Made by a program: the position numbers and the translations under genes. Of a DNA stretch of 64,000 nt, positions 53,595-63,654 are shown piece by piece. Positions within the stretch are counted from its first letter, which is position 1. Each line of letters begins with the position of its first letter. The notes beneath the pieces are model-generated. The model was not told the origin of the DNA. It did not search any database and worked only from the letters and a program-made list of their open reading frames with translations. The DNA comes from Novosphingobium sp. SCN 66-18 (GTDB lineage Bacteria > Pseudomonadota > Alphaproteobacteria > Sphingomonadales > Sphingomonadaceae). Location: NCBI GenBank assembly GCA_001725355.1, contig MEGD01000018.1:1-64000 (forward strand), given 5' to 3'.

Positions 53595-54992
53595 TCAATA
53601 CGCGCCGCCGAGCGCGTTCACGAGCGCGACGCTGGCGCGCATCTGCTGCGTTTCCACGTTGAGCAGTGCGCGCTGGGCATCCAGCGCCTGCGTCTGCGCC
53701 GTCACCACTTCCAGATAGTCCGCGCCGCCATCCCGGTAGCTCGCCAGCGCCAGGGTGCTGCTGCGCACCGCCGCATCGGCCGCCGTCTTCTGGTCCACCA
53801 CCTGCCGCCCGAGCAGCCGCCCGGCGGCGATGGCGTCCTCCGTCTGCCGGAACGCCAACAGCACCGTCTGGCGGTACTTTTCGGCCTGTTCGGTATATTG
53901 CGCGCGCGACAGCCGCAGTTTGGCCGCCCGCCGCCCGCCATCGAACACGGCCAGCGCCGCCGCGATCGGCCCCAGCCCCCAGAACGTGTTGGGCGCGATC
54001 AGCAACGAACCGTCCGTGGTCTGGAAGCCGCCGGAAAGGCCAAGCGTGACCGTGGGGAAGAACGCGGCCCGCGCCACGCCGATCCGCGAATTGGCGGCAG
54101 CCATGCGCCGCTCTGCGGCCGCAATGTCCGGCCGGCGCTGGAGCAGTTCGGAGGGAACCCCGGTTGCCAGCGCCAGCGGCAGCAAGGGCTGCGCGCGGGG
54201 CGCGATGGAAAAGTCGGAGGCGACCGCCCCCACCAGCGCGGCGATCTCGTGCTCGGTCGCCGCGCGCTGGCTGGCCACGGCGGCAACTTGCGCACGCGCA
54301 TTGCCCAGCACGGTCAGGGCACGGCTGACATCGATGCCCGAAGCAATGCCGCCATCATGGCGCGTCCGCGTCAGGTCATAGGCCCGCTCGAACGCCGCCA
54401 CCGTCTGCCGCAGCAGTTCGGCTTCGGCATCCAGACCGCGCAACCGGGCATAAGCGTCCGCCACCGAGGTCTGGAGGCTGAGCCGCGCCGAGATCACGTC
54501 CTCGTCGCTCGCCTGCGCTTCCGCGCGTGCGGCGGAAACCGAGGCGCGGATGCGCCCCCACAGGTCGACTTCGTAGCTCAACCCACCACCGATGATGGCA
54601 TTGTTGTAAGTCTCCGCGCTGCCGTTGGAGAGCGGGCGGTCGGCAGACACGCGAGTTCGCGCGAAGCTGCCGCTGGCATCAAGCTCCGGCACCAGCGAGG
54701 CCCGCTCGCCTTTGACCACGGCCTGCGCCTGATCGTAGCGGGCGAGCGCGGCGGCCAGCGTTGGGCTAGCCTTTTCGGCGCGGTCTTCCAGATCGTCGAG
54801 CACCGGGTCGTTGAAACCCTTCCACCATGTCCCGCGCGCAGCGCCGTCCATCGGCGTCGCCGCCGCCCACCCCTTCACTTCCTTGAAGGCATCCGGGACC
54901 GCCACGCTGGGCGGATGGTAGGCGGGCGTCATCGAACACGCTGCCAGCAACGCCGGCAGCAGCGCGGCGGAAACCACCTTGCCCGCGCGCAT
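53595..54992 (-). CDS. RND efflux outer-membrane channel lipoprotein (NodT/OprM type)
   Basis: The 465-residue TolC-like channel begins with a lipobox signal ([20 protein letters not shown], with Cys19 as the acylation site). It continues with the long alpha-barrel repeats (LGLSGGFQT and [20 protein letters not shown]). It completes a tripartite pump: permease (56190-59384), adaptor (54992-56197) and this channel. Its ATG overlaps the adaptor stop by one base (TAATG). Confidence 0.93.
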   Translation of the reverse strand: MRAGKVVSAALLPALLAACSMTPAYHPPSVAVPDAFKEVKGWAAATPMDGAARGTWWKGFNDPVLDDLEDRAEKASPTLAAALARYDQAQAVVKGERASLVPELDASGSFARTRVSADRPLSNGSAETYNNAIIGGGLSYEVDLWGRIRASVSAARAEAQASDEDVISARLSLQTSVADAYARLRGLDAEAELLRQTVAAFERAYDLTRTRHDGGIASGIDVSRALTVLGNARAQVAAVASQRAATEHEIAALVGAVASDFSIAPRAQPLLPLALATGVPSELLQRRPDIAAAERRMAAANSRIGVARAAFFPTVTLGLSGGFQTTDGSLLIAPNTFWGLGPIAAALAVFDGGRRAAKLRLSRAQYTEQAEKYRQTVLLAFRQTEDAIAAGRLLGRQVVDQKTAADAAVRSSTLALASYRDGGADYLEVVTAQTQALDAQRALLNVETQQMRASVALVNALGGAY

Positions 54993-56197
54993 TACTTGCC
55001 GGCCTTTCCGCTTTCCGAAGCCTGCACGTGCACCCGATCGCCGGTCTGGATCGCGTCGGGCGGGGTATCGACAATCCGTTCCCCGCGCGCGATGCCGGAC
55101 GAAAGCAGCACCGTGGCGCCTTCGTCCCGCGCGATCGTCACCGGACGGACGGTCACGCGGCTGTCCTGCCCGACCACCACCACGCTCGGCCCCTTGTTGC
55201 TGTAGAGGATCGCGCTGCCCGGCACCGACAACGCGTTCCCGCCTCCGCCGCCGATCTTGAAGCTGACTTGCGCGAAGGCACCCGGTTTCAGCGCACCATC
55301 GGGATTGTCCGCCTGCAGTTCGACCAGCACGGAGCCCGACTGCGCATCCACCGCGCCGGCGCTGCGCGTCAGCACCGCGTGGAATGTGCGACCAGGATAT
55401 TCGGGCAGGCTCAAATCCGCCGCCATGCCGGGCGAGACATCGGCGGAATAGTTCTGCGGCACCTTCACATAGATCCGCATGCGGTGCGTGTCCGACACCG
55501 TGAACAGCGGCTGTGACGAGGCGTTTCCGGCCACCACCAGCGCGCCGATCTGCGCGGAGCGGCTGGTGACGGTGCCGGCGAACGGCGCCGAAAGCCGGGT
55601 GAATCCCTGCAGCGCCTGCAACCGCTTCACGTTGGCCAGCGCCGCGTTCGAGACCGCCGTGCGCGCGGCAAGATCGCCCGCCTTCTCGTCGGCCGACTGC
55701 CGCGAAACGGCATCCTGCACCAGCATCGCGTGCCAGCGCGCGGACGTGGTGGCGGCCAGCCGCTGGTTGGCCAAGGCCGTCTGGTAATCGGCACGCGCGG
55801 CGGCGAACTGCTGATCGACTTCCGGCGCATCGAGCACCGCCAGCACCTGCCCCGCGCGAACGCGATCGCCGATATCCGCCAGCCACTGCCGCACATAGCC
55901 GTTGGTGCGCGCATAGATCGCCGCGCTGTTGAACGCCTGCACGTTGCCCGGCAGCACCAGCGGCGCGCCATCGGCGTCGGCCTTGGGCACGACCACGCTG
56001 ACGGTAGGGATCGCCGCCTCGGCCGCGGTCTGGCGCAGCGTGCCGGTCGCATGAATCCGCACGCCCACGCCCACGGCCACGACGGCCAGCGCCGCCGCCA
56101 CTGCGCCCATCCCGGCGCGCTTCAACGCGCGGCTGTCCGGGCCGGTGGAGATGGAAGGCTGGATTTCCTGTTCGGTATGCGAAGTGGTGTCATGCAT
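54992..56197 (-). CDS. RND efflux periplasmic adaptor (membrane fusion protein)
   Basis: The 401-residue adaptor has one N-terminal transmembrane helix (GMGAVAAALAVVAVGVGVRI). A lipoyl/barrel-sandwich region follows (LVLPGNVQAFNSAAIYART and YVRQWLADIGDRVRAGQVLA), then an alpha hairpin. A beta-barrel domain comes next and the C-terminal membrane-proximal domain closes the fold. It links inner-membrane pump to outer channel. The ATG at 56197 lies inside the 3' end of the permease gene (8-bp overlap). Confidence 0.93.
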   Translation of the reverse strand: MHDTTSHTEQEIQPSISTGPDSRALKRAGMGAVAAALAVVAVGVGVRIHATGTLRQTAAEAAIPTVSVVVPKADADGAPLVLPGNVQAFNSAAIYARTNGYVRQWLADIGDRVRAGQVLAVLDAPEVDQQFAAARADYQTALANQRLAATTSARWHAMLVQDAVSRQSADEKAGDLAARTAVSNAALANVKRLQALQGFTRLSAPFAGTVTSRSAQIGALVVAGNASSQPLFTVSDTHRMRIYVKVPQNYSADVSPGMAADLSLPEYPGRTFHAVLTRSAGAVDAQSGSVLVELQADNPDGALKPGAFAQVSFKIGGGGGNALSVPGSAILYSNKGPSVVVVGQDSRVTVRPVTIARDEGATVLLSSGIARGERIVDTPPDAIQTGDRVHVQASESGKAGK

Positions 56198-59100
56198 GGC
56201 TGGGTTGCAGCTCCGGGGACGTGGCCTCGACCGACCGCTTGCGGTGGGCGAAGCTGAAAACAACGGGAACGAAGAACAGCGTGGCGATGGTGGCGCAGAT
56301 CAGGCCGCCGATCACGGCGCGGCCAAGCGGGGCGTTCTGTTCGCCGCCCTCGCCCAGCCCCAGCGCCATCGGCGCCATGCCGATGATCATGGCCAGCGCC
56401 GTCATCAGCACCGGGCGGAAGCGGACGAGACCGGCTTCCAGCGCGGCCCGCCTGGCATCGCCGAACTCCGCCAGTTTCTCGCGCGCGAAGCTGACGACGA
56501 GGATCGAGTTGGCGGTGGCCACGCCCATGCACATGATCGCGCCGGTCAGGGCCGGCACGGACAAGGTGGTGCCGGTGCCGAACAGCATCCACACGATCCC
56601 GGCCAGCGCCGCCGGCAGCGCGGTGATGATGACGAAGGGATCGACCCAGCTCTGGAAGTTGACGACGATCAGCAGGTAGATCAGCACCACCGCGCCGATA
56701 AGACCGAAGCCAAGGCCCGAGAACGCCGTGTTCATCGTGGCGAACTGGCCACGGATGGTCACGTTCACGCCCTTGGGCTGCTCCTTCTCCAGCGCCTTGA
56801 TGGCCGCCTGGATGTCGCCGGAAACCGCGCCCAGGTCGCGCCCTTCGGTCGTGCCGTAGATGTCGAGCGTGGGCTGGATGTTATAGTGCGAGATGACGGG
56901 AACCGTATTACCGCGCGAAACGCCGGCCAGGCCGCCGAGCGGCTGGATCGCGCTGCCGGCCGCGCCGGAGACCGGCACGTTCGAAAGGGCGCTGACGGAA
57001 TCCAGCAGGTATTCCGGCGCCTGCGCCACGACCGGGTATTGCACGCCGTTTTCGGGATTCACGAAGAACACCGGTGCGGTCTGCGAGGTTCCCGCCAGCG
57101 AAGCGGCGAGACTGTTGGTCACGTCGCGCTCCGTCAGGCCATATTGCCCGATACGGGCGCGACTGACGTCCACGTTGAGCTGAGGCGCATTGGCCGGTTG
57201 CTGGATACGCGCATCGGCAAGGCCGGGTATCAGCTTCATCCGCGCCAGCAGCTTCTGGGCATAGGCGCGCGATGCCTCCACGTTCTTGCCCGTCACCTGC
57301 ACGTCGATCGGGGCCGGGGCGCCGAAGTTCAGGATCTGGCTGGTTATGTCGGCCGGCAGGAAGGCGAAGGTCGTGCCCGGAAAGCGGCGCGCCAGTTCGG
57401 AGCGCAGGCGCGATACCACGCGATCGGTCGGCTCGTGCCCTTCCTTCAGCGCGATCAGGATATCCCCGTCCTGCGGACCGATCGTGCCGCTGTTGTTGTA
57501 CACCGTGTTGATCGAGCTGACCGGCAGGCCGATGTTATCCGTCAGCGATCCCAGTTGGTCCGCGGGGATGATCTGGCGGATCGCGGTTCCGATCCGGTCG
57601 AAGCGCGCCGCCGTATCCTCGATCCGCGCCCCCACCGGCACGCGAACATGCATCGCGATCTGCCCGGAATCGACGCTGGGGAAGAAATTGCTGCCCAGGA
57701 ACGGCAACAGCCCGAACGAGAGCACCACCACCGCGAGGAAGCCGATGATGAATGGCCTGCGGGCCTCCAGCGCACGTTTCAGCAGGCCGAGATAGCTATC
57801 GCGGATTTTCTCGAAGCGCCGTTCGAACCCGCGCTGGAAGCGGACCAGCGGATTGCGCGATCGCGGCGCGCCGGCAAGGTGGGGGTTCTCGCCCTCCGGC
57901 TGATGCGGCTTCAGCAGGTACATGGCCATCGTCGGAACGAGCGTGCGCGACAGGATGAACGAGGCGATCATGGCGAAGACCACCGACAACGCCATCGGCA
58001 CGAACAGGAAGCCCGCCACGCCCGGCAGAAAGAACATCGGCACGAACACGATACAGATGCACAGCAGCGAAACGAACGCCGGCGTCACGATCTGGGCGGC
58101 GCCATCGAGGATCGCCTCCATCACGCCCTTGCCCTGTTCCAGGTGCCAGTTGATGTTCTCGATCGTCACCGTCGCATCGTCGACGAGGATGCCGACCGCG
58201 AGTGCCAGCCCGCCCAGCGTCATGACGTTCATCGTCTGGCCGAACGCCGCCAACGCCGCGACCGCGGCAAGGATGGCCAGCGGGATCGACAGCGCGATGA
58301 TGACGGTGGAGCGCCAGGAACCGAGGAACAGCAGGATCATCAGCGACGTCAGCGCCGCCGCGATGGCGCCTTCGTGGATCACCCCGCTGACCGCCGCCTT
58401 CACGAACAGCGACTGGTCGCCCACCGGTACGATGCGCAGGGCATCGGGCAGCCCGGCGGCGATCTTGGGCAAGGTGGTCTTGACGCCATCGATGATGGCC
58501 AGCGTCGAGGTCGCGCCGTTCTTGAGCACGGTGAGCAGCACCGACCGGCGGCCATCGACATGCACCACGTTCTGCTGCGGCGCGCTGCCATCGCGCACGA
58601 AGGCCACGTCGCGCATGGTGATCGTGGCCCCGTTGACGACCTTGACCGGCAGGTCGTTCAGCGCGGCGACGGAATCCGGCGCATTGTTCAGGCGCACGCT
58701 GTACTGCGTCGGCCCGATCTTGACGAAGCCGGCGGGGTTGATCTGGTTCTGCGCCGCGATCGCGTTGCCCACGTCCTGCGCCGAAAGGCCTTTGGACTGG
58801 AGCGCCAGGGGATTGAGATCGATCTGGATCTGGCGCTGCTTGCCCCCCGACGGATAGGGCATGGCAAGGCCCGGAACTGTCACGAGTTGCGGGCGGATCT
58901 GGTTCTGGCCGAGATCGAACAGTTGCTGTTCGGACAAGCCCTTGCCCGACATGGCAAGCTGGATGATCGGCACGGTGGAGGCATTGTAGTTCAGGATCAG
59001 CGGCGGCGTGATCCCCGGCGGCATCTGCTTGAGCACCGATTGCGAGATCGACGTGACCTGCGCGGTCGCGGTGCGGATGTCCGCGCCTGGCTGGAAATAG

Positions 59101-59384
59101 ATCTTCACAATGCCAATGCCCTGGAAGGACTGGCTTTCGATGTGCTCGATATCGTTGACGGTGGTTGTCAGCGTGCGTTCGTAAGGGGTGATGATGCGCG
59201 CCGCCATATCGTCAGGCGGCAGGCCGGAATATTGCCACGCCACGGCGATGACCGGGATCCGGATGTCCGGAAAGATATCGACCGGAGTGCGCAGCGCCGC
59301 CAGCACGCCACCGATGGCGATCAGGATCGCCATCACGATGAAGGTCAGGGGCCGGTGCAACGCGATCTTGACGATATTGAACAT
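56190..59384 (-). CDS. RND efflux permease (AcrB/HAE1 superfamily)
   Basis: This is a 1064-residue proton-driven inner-membrane pump with 12 transmembrane helices. It opens MFNIVKIALHRPLTFIVMAI and has a porter loop (SGLPPDDMAARIITPYERTL). The proton-relay pair Asp-Asp lies in GILVDDATVTIENINW near residue 400. A second half-repeat ends with the VMTALAMIIGMAPMALGLG segment. Gene order is permease, adaptor, channel, the reverse of the usual adaptor-first order. A LysR regulator is divergently encoded across 229 bp and likely controls it. Substrates are unknown; metabolite or drug efflux both fit. Confidence 0.95.
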   Translation of the reverse strand: MFNIVKIALHRPLTFIVMAILIAIGGVLAALRTPVDIFPDIRIPVIAVAWQYSGLPPDDMAARIITPYERTLTTTVNDIEHIESQSFQGIGIVKIYFQPGADIRTATAQVTSISQSVLKQMPPGITPPLILNYNASTVPIIQLAMSGKGLSEQQLFDLGQNQIRPQLVTVPGLAMPYPSGGKQRQIQIDLNPLALQSKGLSAQDVGNAIAAQNQINPAGFVKIGPTQYSVRLNNAPDSVAALNDLPVKVVNGATITMRDVAFVRDGSAPQQNVVHVDGRRSVLLTVLKNGATSTLAIIDGVKTTLPKIAAGLPDALRIVPVGDQSLFVKAAVSGVIHEGAIAAALTSLMILLFLGSWRSTVIIALSIPLAILAAVAALAAFGQTMNVMTLGGLALAVGILVDDATVTIENINWHLEQGKGVMEAILDGAAQIVTPAFVSLLCICIVFVPMFFLPGVAGFLFVPMALSVVFAMIASFILSRTLVPTMAMYLLKPHQPEGENPHLAGAPRSRNPLVRFQRGFERRFEKIRDSYLGLLKRALEARRPFIIGFLAVVVLSFGLLPFLGSNFFPSVDSGQIAMHVRVPVGARIEDTAARFDRIGTAIRQIIPADQLGSLTDNIGLPVSSINTVYNNSGTIGPQDGDILIALKEGHEPTDRVVSRLRSELARRFPGTTFAFLPADITSQILNFGAPAPIDVQVTGKNVEASRAYAQKLLARMKLIPGLADARIQQPANAPQLNVDVSRARIGQYGLTERDVTNSLAASLAGTSQTAPVFFVNPENGVQYPVVAQAPEYLLDSVSALSNVPVSGAAGSAIQPLGGLAGVSRGNTVPVISHYNIQPTLDIYGTTEGRDLGAVSGDIQAAIKALEKEQPKGVNVTIRGQFATMNTAFSGLGFGLIGAVVLIYLLIVVNFQSWVDPFVIITALPAALAGIVWMLFGTGTTLSVPALTGAIMCMGVATANSILVVSFAREKLAEFGDARRAALEAGLVRFRPVLMTALAMIIGMAPMALGLGEGGEQNAPLGRAVIGGLICATIATLFFVPVVFSFAHRKRSVEATSPELQPSHA

Positions 59385-59557
59385 TCACGACTCCACGCCT
59401 TTTCCGCACATCGCGGAAAAGTCCGTTCACGCTTCCTCACCCCGGATACACCTGCTTGCCGCCCGCGCTGGAAGCCCGACCCCAAGGCTTCCGCGACCGT
59501 ATGCGACCGCCAACTGGAACGTGGCGGCGGTTGGTGACGCTCCCATGCGCTTCCAGT

Positions 59558-59608
59558 CATGTTGCGTCTAATATATAATACGGCATGATTGATATGCTGG
59601 ACAACATG
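59558..59608. promoter_or_regulatory. Candidate LysR operator between efflux operon and regulator
   Basis: CATGTTG (59558-59564) and CAACATG (59602-59608) form an inverted repeat, extended outward by CAGT/ACTG with a one-base offset. An AT-rich core between them includes TATAATA at 59574-59580, which resembles a -10 box for the + strand LysR gene. Placement is typical for autoregulating LysR systems; the binding role is inferred. Confidence 0.45.
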
Positions 59609-59613
59609 AACTG

Positions 59614-60555
59614 ATGGATCTCAGGCACCTTCGCTATTTTCTGTGCGTGGCTGATGAAATGCATTTCGGCCGCGCCGCCGCGCGGCTCGGCATTTCGCAA
59701 CCTCCCCTGAGCCAGCAGATCCGCGCGCTGGAGGATGAACTGGGCGTGCGGCTGTTCGATCGGACCAGCCGGCGCGTGCGGCTGACCCGCGCGGGCGAAC
59801 TGTTCGCGCCCGAAGCGAGGCTGGCCTTGCAGCAGGCGGAATATGCCGCACACACCGCCCGCCGCGCCCAGAGGGGAGAGATCGGCCACCTTGCGCTGGG
59901 CTTTACGGCATCCGCACCGTTCGTTCCCAAGGTGTCGCAGGCGCTTTACCGTTTCCGGCAGGAACATCCCGAAGTGGAACTGAAGCTGGAGGAACTGGGG
60001 CGCGACGAACAGCTTGAAGCGCTGGCGCACAACGAGATCGAGGTCGCGATTATCCGGGGGTTCGGCAAGCCTTCGGTATCGCCCGACCTTACCGCAACGT
60101 GCCTCATCCACGAGACCATGGTGCTGGCGCTGCGCGAGGATCACATGCTGGCGACACGGGACCTCGATCCCACCATCGCCGACTTGCGCGACGAACCGCT
60201 GGTTCTTTACAGCGCGGCTGCCGGCGCGGGGTTCAATGAACATTTCTTCTGGATGTGCGAGCAGGCCGCCATCCAGCCCAGGGTGGCGCACGAAGCGAAC
60301 GGGCTGGCCACGCTGCTCGGTCTCGTCGCCGCCGGCTTCGGCGCGACGATCCTTGCCCAGTCGCTGGTCCGCCTGCACGTCGACAACCTGGTCTATCGCC
60401 AGTTTTCCCCGCCGCTCGAAACGCGGCTCTGGCTCGTGCACCATGTCCAGCTCTCGCCCACGGCCCGCAATTTCGTGGAGCTTGTCCAGCACTCCAACGG
60501 GGCTGACCCCATCACGGCCGGACGGGCGGATCACCCCCTTTCGCCGCACGCTTGA
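59614..60555 (+). CDS. LysR-family transcriptional regulator
   Basis: This is a 313-residue LTTR. The N-terminal winged HTH (MDLRHLRYFLCVADEMHFGR; AAARLGISQPPLSQQIRALE) is followed by a linker helix. The substrate-binding domain resembles the BenM/CatM-type periplasmic-binding fold (LALGFTASAPFVPKVSQALY; VAAGFGATILAQSLV). It is divergent from the RND efflux operon, its most likely target, and 73 bp upstream of the serine hydrolase on the same strand, which it might also affect. Confidence 0.93.
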   Translation: MDLRHLRYFLCVADEMHFGRAAARLGISQPPLSQQIRALEDELGVRLFDRTSRRVRLTRAGELFAPEARLALQQAEYAAHTARRAQRGEIGHLALGFTASAPFVPKVSQALYRFRQEHPEVELKLEELGRDEQLEALAHNEIEVAIIRGFGKPSVSPDLTATCLIHETMVLALREDHMLATRDLDPTIADLRDEPLVLYSAAAGAGFNEHFFWMCEQAAIQPRVAHEANGLATLLGLVAAGFGATILAQSLVRLHVDNLVYRQFSPPLETRLWLVHHVQLSPTARNFVELVQHSNGADPITAGRADHPLSPHA

Positions 60556-60628
60556 ACGGCTATGCTGATCCCCGACGATCGCATCGGCCGGGAAGAAACG
60601 GCCGGACGACGAACGGGAGGGTGAGAGC

Positions 60629-61816
60629 TTGCGCAAGAGAACCATCGCGCTAGGCATTGCGATCGTGGCACTGGCAGCGGGAGGCGGCTGGTACGCCAGT
60701 CTCGACAAGGAAACGCGCGGCATCCTTGCCGCGATGCCGACCAATGCCGATGTGCTGATGTGGTCCGAAAGCCAGCGCGATGCCGCGTTCCGGGCAATGG
60801 ACCGCCTGCCGTTGCTGGCGCAGGCCAACGAGATCGCGCCATCGCCGCATCCGCTGGCCCTGCCCGAAGGGAAACCGCTGACGATTCCCGGGATCGATGA
60901 CTATCTCGCCAAGCAGCGCGAAGCGGGGATCGTGATCCTGCAGGATGGCAAGATCCGGTTCGAACGCTACGGGCTGGGTTTCGACGCCCAAGGGCGATGG
61001 ACCAGCTTCTCGGTCGCGAAGTCGTTCACCTCGACGCTGGTCGGCGCGGCGATTCAGGACGGCGCGATCCGGAGCCTGGAAGACAAGGTCAGCCAGTACA
61101 TTCCCGACCTGCGCGGTTCCGCCTATGACGAGGTCAGCATCCGCCAGTTGCTGACGATGAGTTCGGGCGTGCGCTGGAACGAGGACTACGAAGACCCCAA
61201 TTCGGATGTCGCGCGTTTCAACACCGCGAAGCCCGATCCCGGTGTCGACGCCACCGTCAGCTACATGCGCAAGCTGCCGCGCGCGCACCCACCTGGCGAA
61301 GTGTGGCACTACAACACGGGCGAGACGAACCTGATCGGCGTGCTGGTTTCCTCGGCGGTGAAAAAGCCGCTGGCGCAGTACCTGCAGGAAAAGGTCTGGC
61401 AGCCCGCCGGCATGGAAGCCAAGGCGACATGGCTAAAGGGCCAGACGGGGCATGAAATCGCCGGTTGTTGCCTCCAGGCCGCCACGCGCGATTTCGCGCG
61501 GTTCGGGTTGTTCGTGCTGGCCAACGGCAAGGCGGGCGACCGGCAGATCGTGCCCACCGACTGGTTCGCGCAGGCAACAACCAAACAGAAGGACATCGGC
61601 CGCCCGGGCAAAGGCTATGGCTTCCAATGGTGGACCTACGACGATGGCTCGGTCGCCGCGCAGGGCATTTTCGGGCAGGGTATTTTCATCGATCCGAAGC
61701 GGAAGCTGGTGATCGCGTCAAACGCCGACTGGACGCGCGCGAGCAAGGGGCCGGAGCCGGCCGCGCGCGAAGCCTTCTACAAGCAGATCCAGGCATTGAT
61801 CGACGCAGGGAACTGA
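60629..61816 (+). CDS. Serine hydrolase of the beta-lactamase/family VIII esterase type
   Basis: The 395-residue protein has an uncleaved or cleaved N-terminal membrane segment (ALGIAIVALAAGGGWYASL). The S-x-x-K catalytic pair is Ser128 and Lys131 (WTSFSVAKSFTS). A segment HYNTGETN sits where the Tyr base is expected, and a late GQGIFIDP strand marks the C-terminal part of the fold. Members hydrolyse esters or amides rather than true beta-lactams. The start is TTG at 60629, chosen because GGGAGGGTGAGAGC lies just before it and no nearby in-frame ATG gives the leader. Confidence 0.84.
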   Translation: MRKRTIALGIAIVALAAGGGWYASLDKETRGILAAMPTNADVLMWSESQRDAAFRAMDRLPLLAQANEIAPSPHPLALPEGKPLTIPGIDDYLAKQREAGIVILQDGKIRFERYGLGFDAQGRWTSFSVAKSFTSTLVGAAIQDGAIRSLEDKVSQYIPDLRGSAYDEVSIRQLLTMSSGVRWNEDYEDPNSDVARFNTAKPDPGVDATVSYMRKLPRAHPPGEVWHYNTGETNLIGVLVSSAVKKPLAQYLQEKVWQPAGMEAKATWLKGQTGHEIAGCCLQAATRDFARFGLFVLANGKAGDRQIVPTDWFAQATTKQKDIGRPGKGYGFQWWTYDDGSVAAQGIFGQGIFIDPKRKLVIASNADWTRASKGPEPAAREAFYKQIQALIDAGN

Positions 61817-61835
61817 GCCACAGCGCCGCCGGGCG

Positions 61836-63581
61836 TCAGGCTACCATGTCCACTGCAAGATCATCGTCCGGCCGCGGACCGCTGGCAACCACGCAATCGC
61901 GGCCCCGCCGCTTGGCCTCGTACAGCGATCGGTCTGCCTGCCGGTACAGACTCTGGAAATCCGCATCCTCTGTCGCGCTGGCAATACCGATGCTGACGGT
62001 GATGTCCCCCCCGCCGATAACCGCGTCGTAATCGGCGGCGGCGATGTCTTCGCGCAGGCGTTCGGCGAACTGCGTGGCCGCGAAAGTGTGCAGCCCGCTC
62101 AGCGCCATGGCGAATTCCTCGCCGCCGAAACGGGCGGGCAGGCACAGCGCCCCCTCCCACCGTTCCAGTTGCTGCGCGATGATGCACAGCACCTGGTCGC
62201 CGGCATCGTGGCCGTGGGTATCGTTGACCGCCTTGAAGCGATCCACGTCGATCAGCAGCAGCGCGAACGGACTTTCACCCGCAATCGCGCGCGCCACCAT
62301 CGGTTCGACCGCCTCCGTAAAGCCACGCCGGTTGCGCAGCCCCGTCAATGGGTCGCGACGGGCCAGATCATGCGCTATCGCTTCGGCCCGCAAGGCATGA
62401 TCGCGCTCTACGCGCAGACGGCCCAGGCGGCGCGTCGCCGAAACGGAAACCCAGATCGTCTGCCAGGTCGCCGCCAGCAGGACCAGCATCTGCGATCCCC
62501 CGCCCCAGAACAGCCGGTCCGTCGGCAGGAACTGCGTCACCCCCAGCGTGATCATGGGCACTGCCCAGGCAGCGGCGAAATCGCGCGCCAGCGCGTTGCC
62601 GCGCCGCCATGCGATGGTCAGGCTGACCGTGATCGCCGTCAGATCCGCCAGCACCAGCATGCCAAGCACGGAGGCCCAGAATTCCAGCGGCCCCGTGCGA
62701 ATGAAGCTCAAAGGCACGCCCAGCGCGCCGATACCGATGCCGAGCGCCAGCGTCGCAATCCGCAGGGCAACGGGTATCTCCCGGCGGTCGAGCGCGGTGA
62801 TCGCGCCGAATGTCGCCAGCATCACCGCAAGGCACGATAGCCCGGTGCAAAGCTGCGCGGAAAAGCTGCCGGCCATGCCGGGCAGCACGAACAGGTTGAG
62901 TTGCGACCAGACGGCCCCCCAGATCACCATGCAACCCGCCCACGCGGCCTGCCAGGCCGGGAATTGCCGGCGCACCGCGAAAGACAGCGAGATATTGTAC
63001 AGGGCCGCGATGAAAAGCAGCATCAGCGCGGCGCCCACGCAGGCGGCCAGCGCCACCACTTCCAGCGCACCGTCACCTTGCGTCGCCAGCCGCATCCGCA
63101 GCAGATCGTAGCTGGTCAGGCGGTCGAATTGCAGCACGATCGTGCGCAACGGCGCTTCGCGAGCGGGCGCCGCGAACGCAATCTGCGCGCCGGGGCGCCA
63201 GTGCGTGCCGAAATCGCCGCCGCGCACGCCCTGCCACGCGGTTACGCCATCGGCATAGACGAAGCCTACCGACAAGGCGTCGAACCGGGTGTTATGGATG
63301 CTGAGAACCAGGTCGTTTCGCGGGATCGGAATCGTGTCCAGATCGACCCGGAGCCACAGCGTTCCGCGTTGATAGCCGGTTGGCTTACCGTTGCAGGAAT
63401 AGGAGGAACGCGGCGCGGCACGGGGCGATTGCGCCATCACGCTGACGGCGTGGCAAAGGGAGTGCGGCAACGGCCAGTGCGCGGCCTGAACCGCAGGTCC
63501 GAAACCAATGGCGAACACGGCGGCAAGCGCCAGCAAGGCGCGCCGCAACCACATCCCCCATCCGCCAGGCGAATCCTTCAT
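61836..63581 (-). CDS. Membrane-bound diguanylate cyclase with 7TM-DISM-like sensor
   Basis: The 581-residue protein has a signal peptide (residues 1-33), a periplasmic beta-rich sensor resembling 7TMR-DISM extracellular domains (about 35-175), and about seven transmembrane helices (180-385). A GGDEF domain follows, opening DPLTGLRNRRGFTEAVEPMV, with LLLIDVDRFKAVNDTHGHDA and the active-site GGEEF in ARFGGEEFAMA near residue 483. It should make c-di-GMP. The inhibitory R-x-x-D site is absent from its usual place (the segment reads EGALCLPARFGGEEF), so product inhibition may be weak. Confidence 0.88.
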   Translation of the reverse strand: MKDSPGGWGMWLRRALLALAAVFAIGFGPAVQAAHWPLPHSLCHAVSVMAQSPRAAPRSSYSCNGKPTGYQRGTLWLRVDLDTIPIPRNDLVLSIHNTRFDALSVGFVYADGVTAWQGVRGGDFGTHWRPGAQIAFAAPAREAPLRTIVLQFDRLTSYDLLRMRLATQGDGALEVVALAACVGAALMLLFIAALYNISLSFAVRRQFPAWQAAWAGCMVIWGAVWSQLNLFVLPGMAGSFSAQLCTGLSCLAVMLATFGAITALDRREIPVALRIATLALGIGIGALGVPLSFIRTGPLEFWASVLGMLVLADLTAITVSLTIAWRRGNALARDFAAAWAVPMITLGVTQFLPTDRLFWGGGSQMLVLLAATWQTIWVSVSATRRLGRLRVERDHALRAEAIAHDLARRDPLTGLRNRRGFTEAVEPMVARAIAGESPFALLLIDVDRFKAVNDTHGHDAGDQVLCIIAQQLERWEGALCLPARFGGEEFAMALSGLHTFAATQFAERLREDIAAADYDAVIGGGDITVSIGIASATEDADFQSLYRQADRSLYEAKRRGRDCVVASGPRPDDDLAVDMVA

Positions 63582-63654
63582 GGTTCGCTATTGGCATATC
63601 TTCATCATCAAATTCTTACTGCCGCGCAGCCGTCCGGGCGCGGCGACGGCTGGA

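Noticed and set aside
56145-59537. A 1130-codon plus-strand frame opposite the RND permease
   Set aside because: Mirror of an intact AcrB-type pump, with His/Asp/Arg-rich composition and no recognisable domain.
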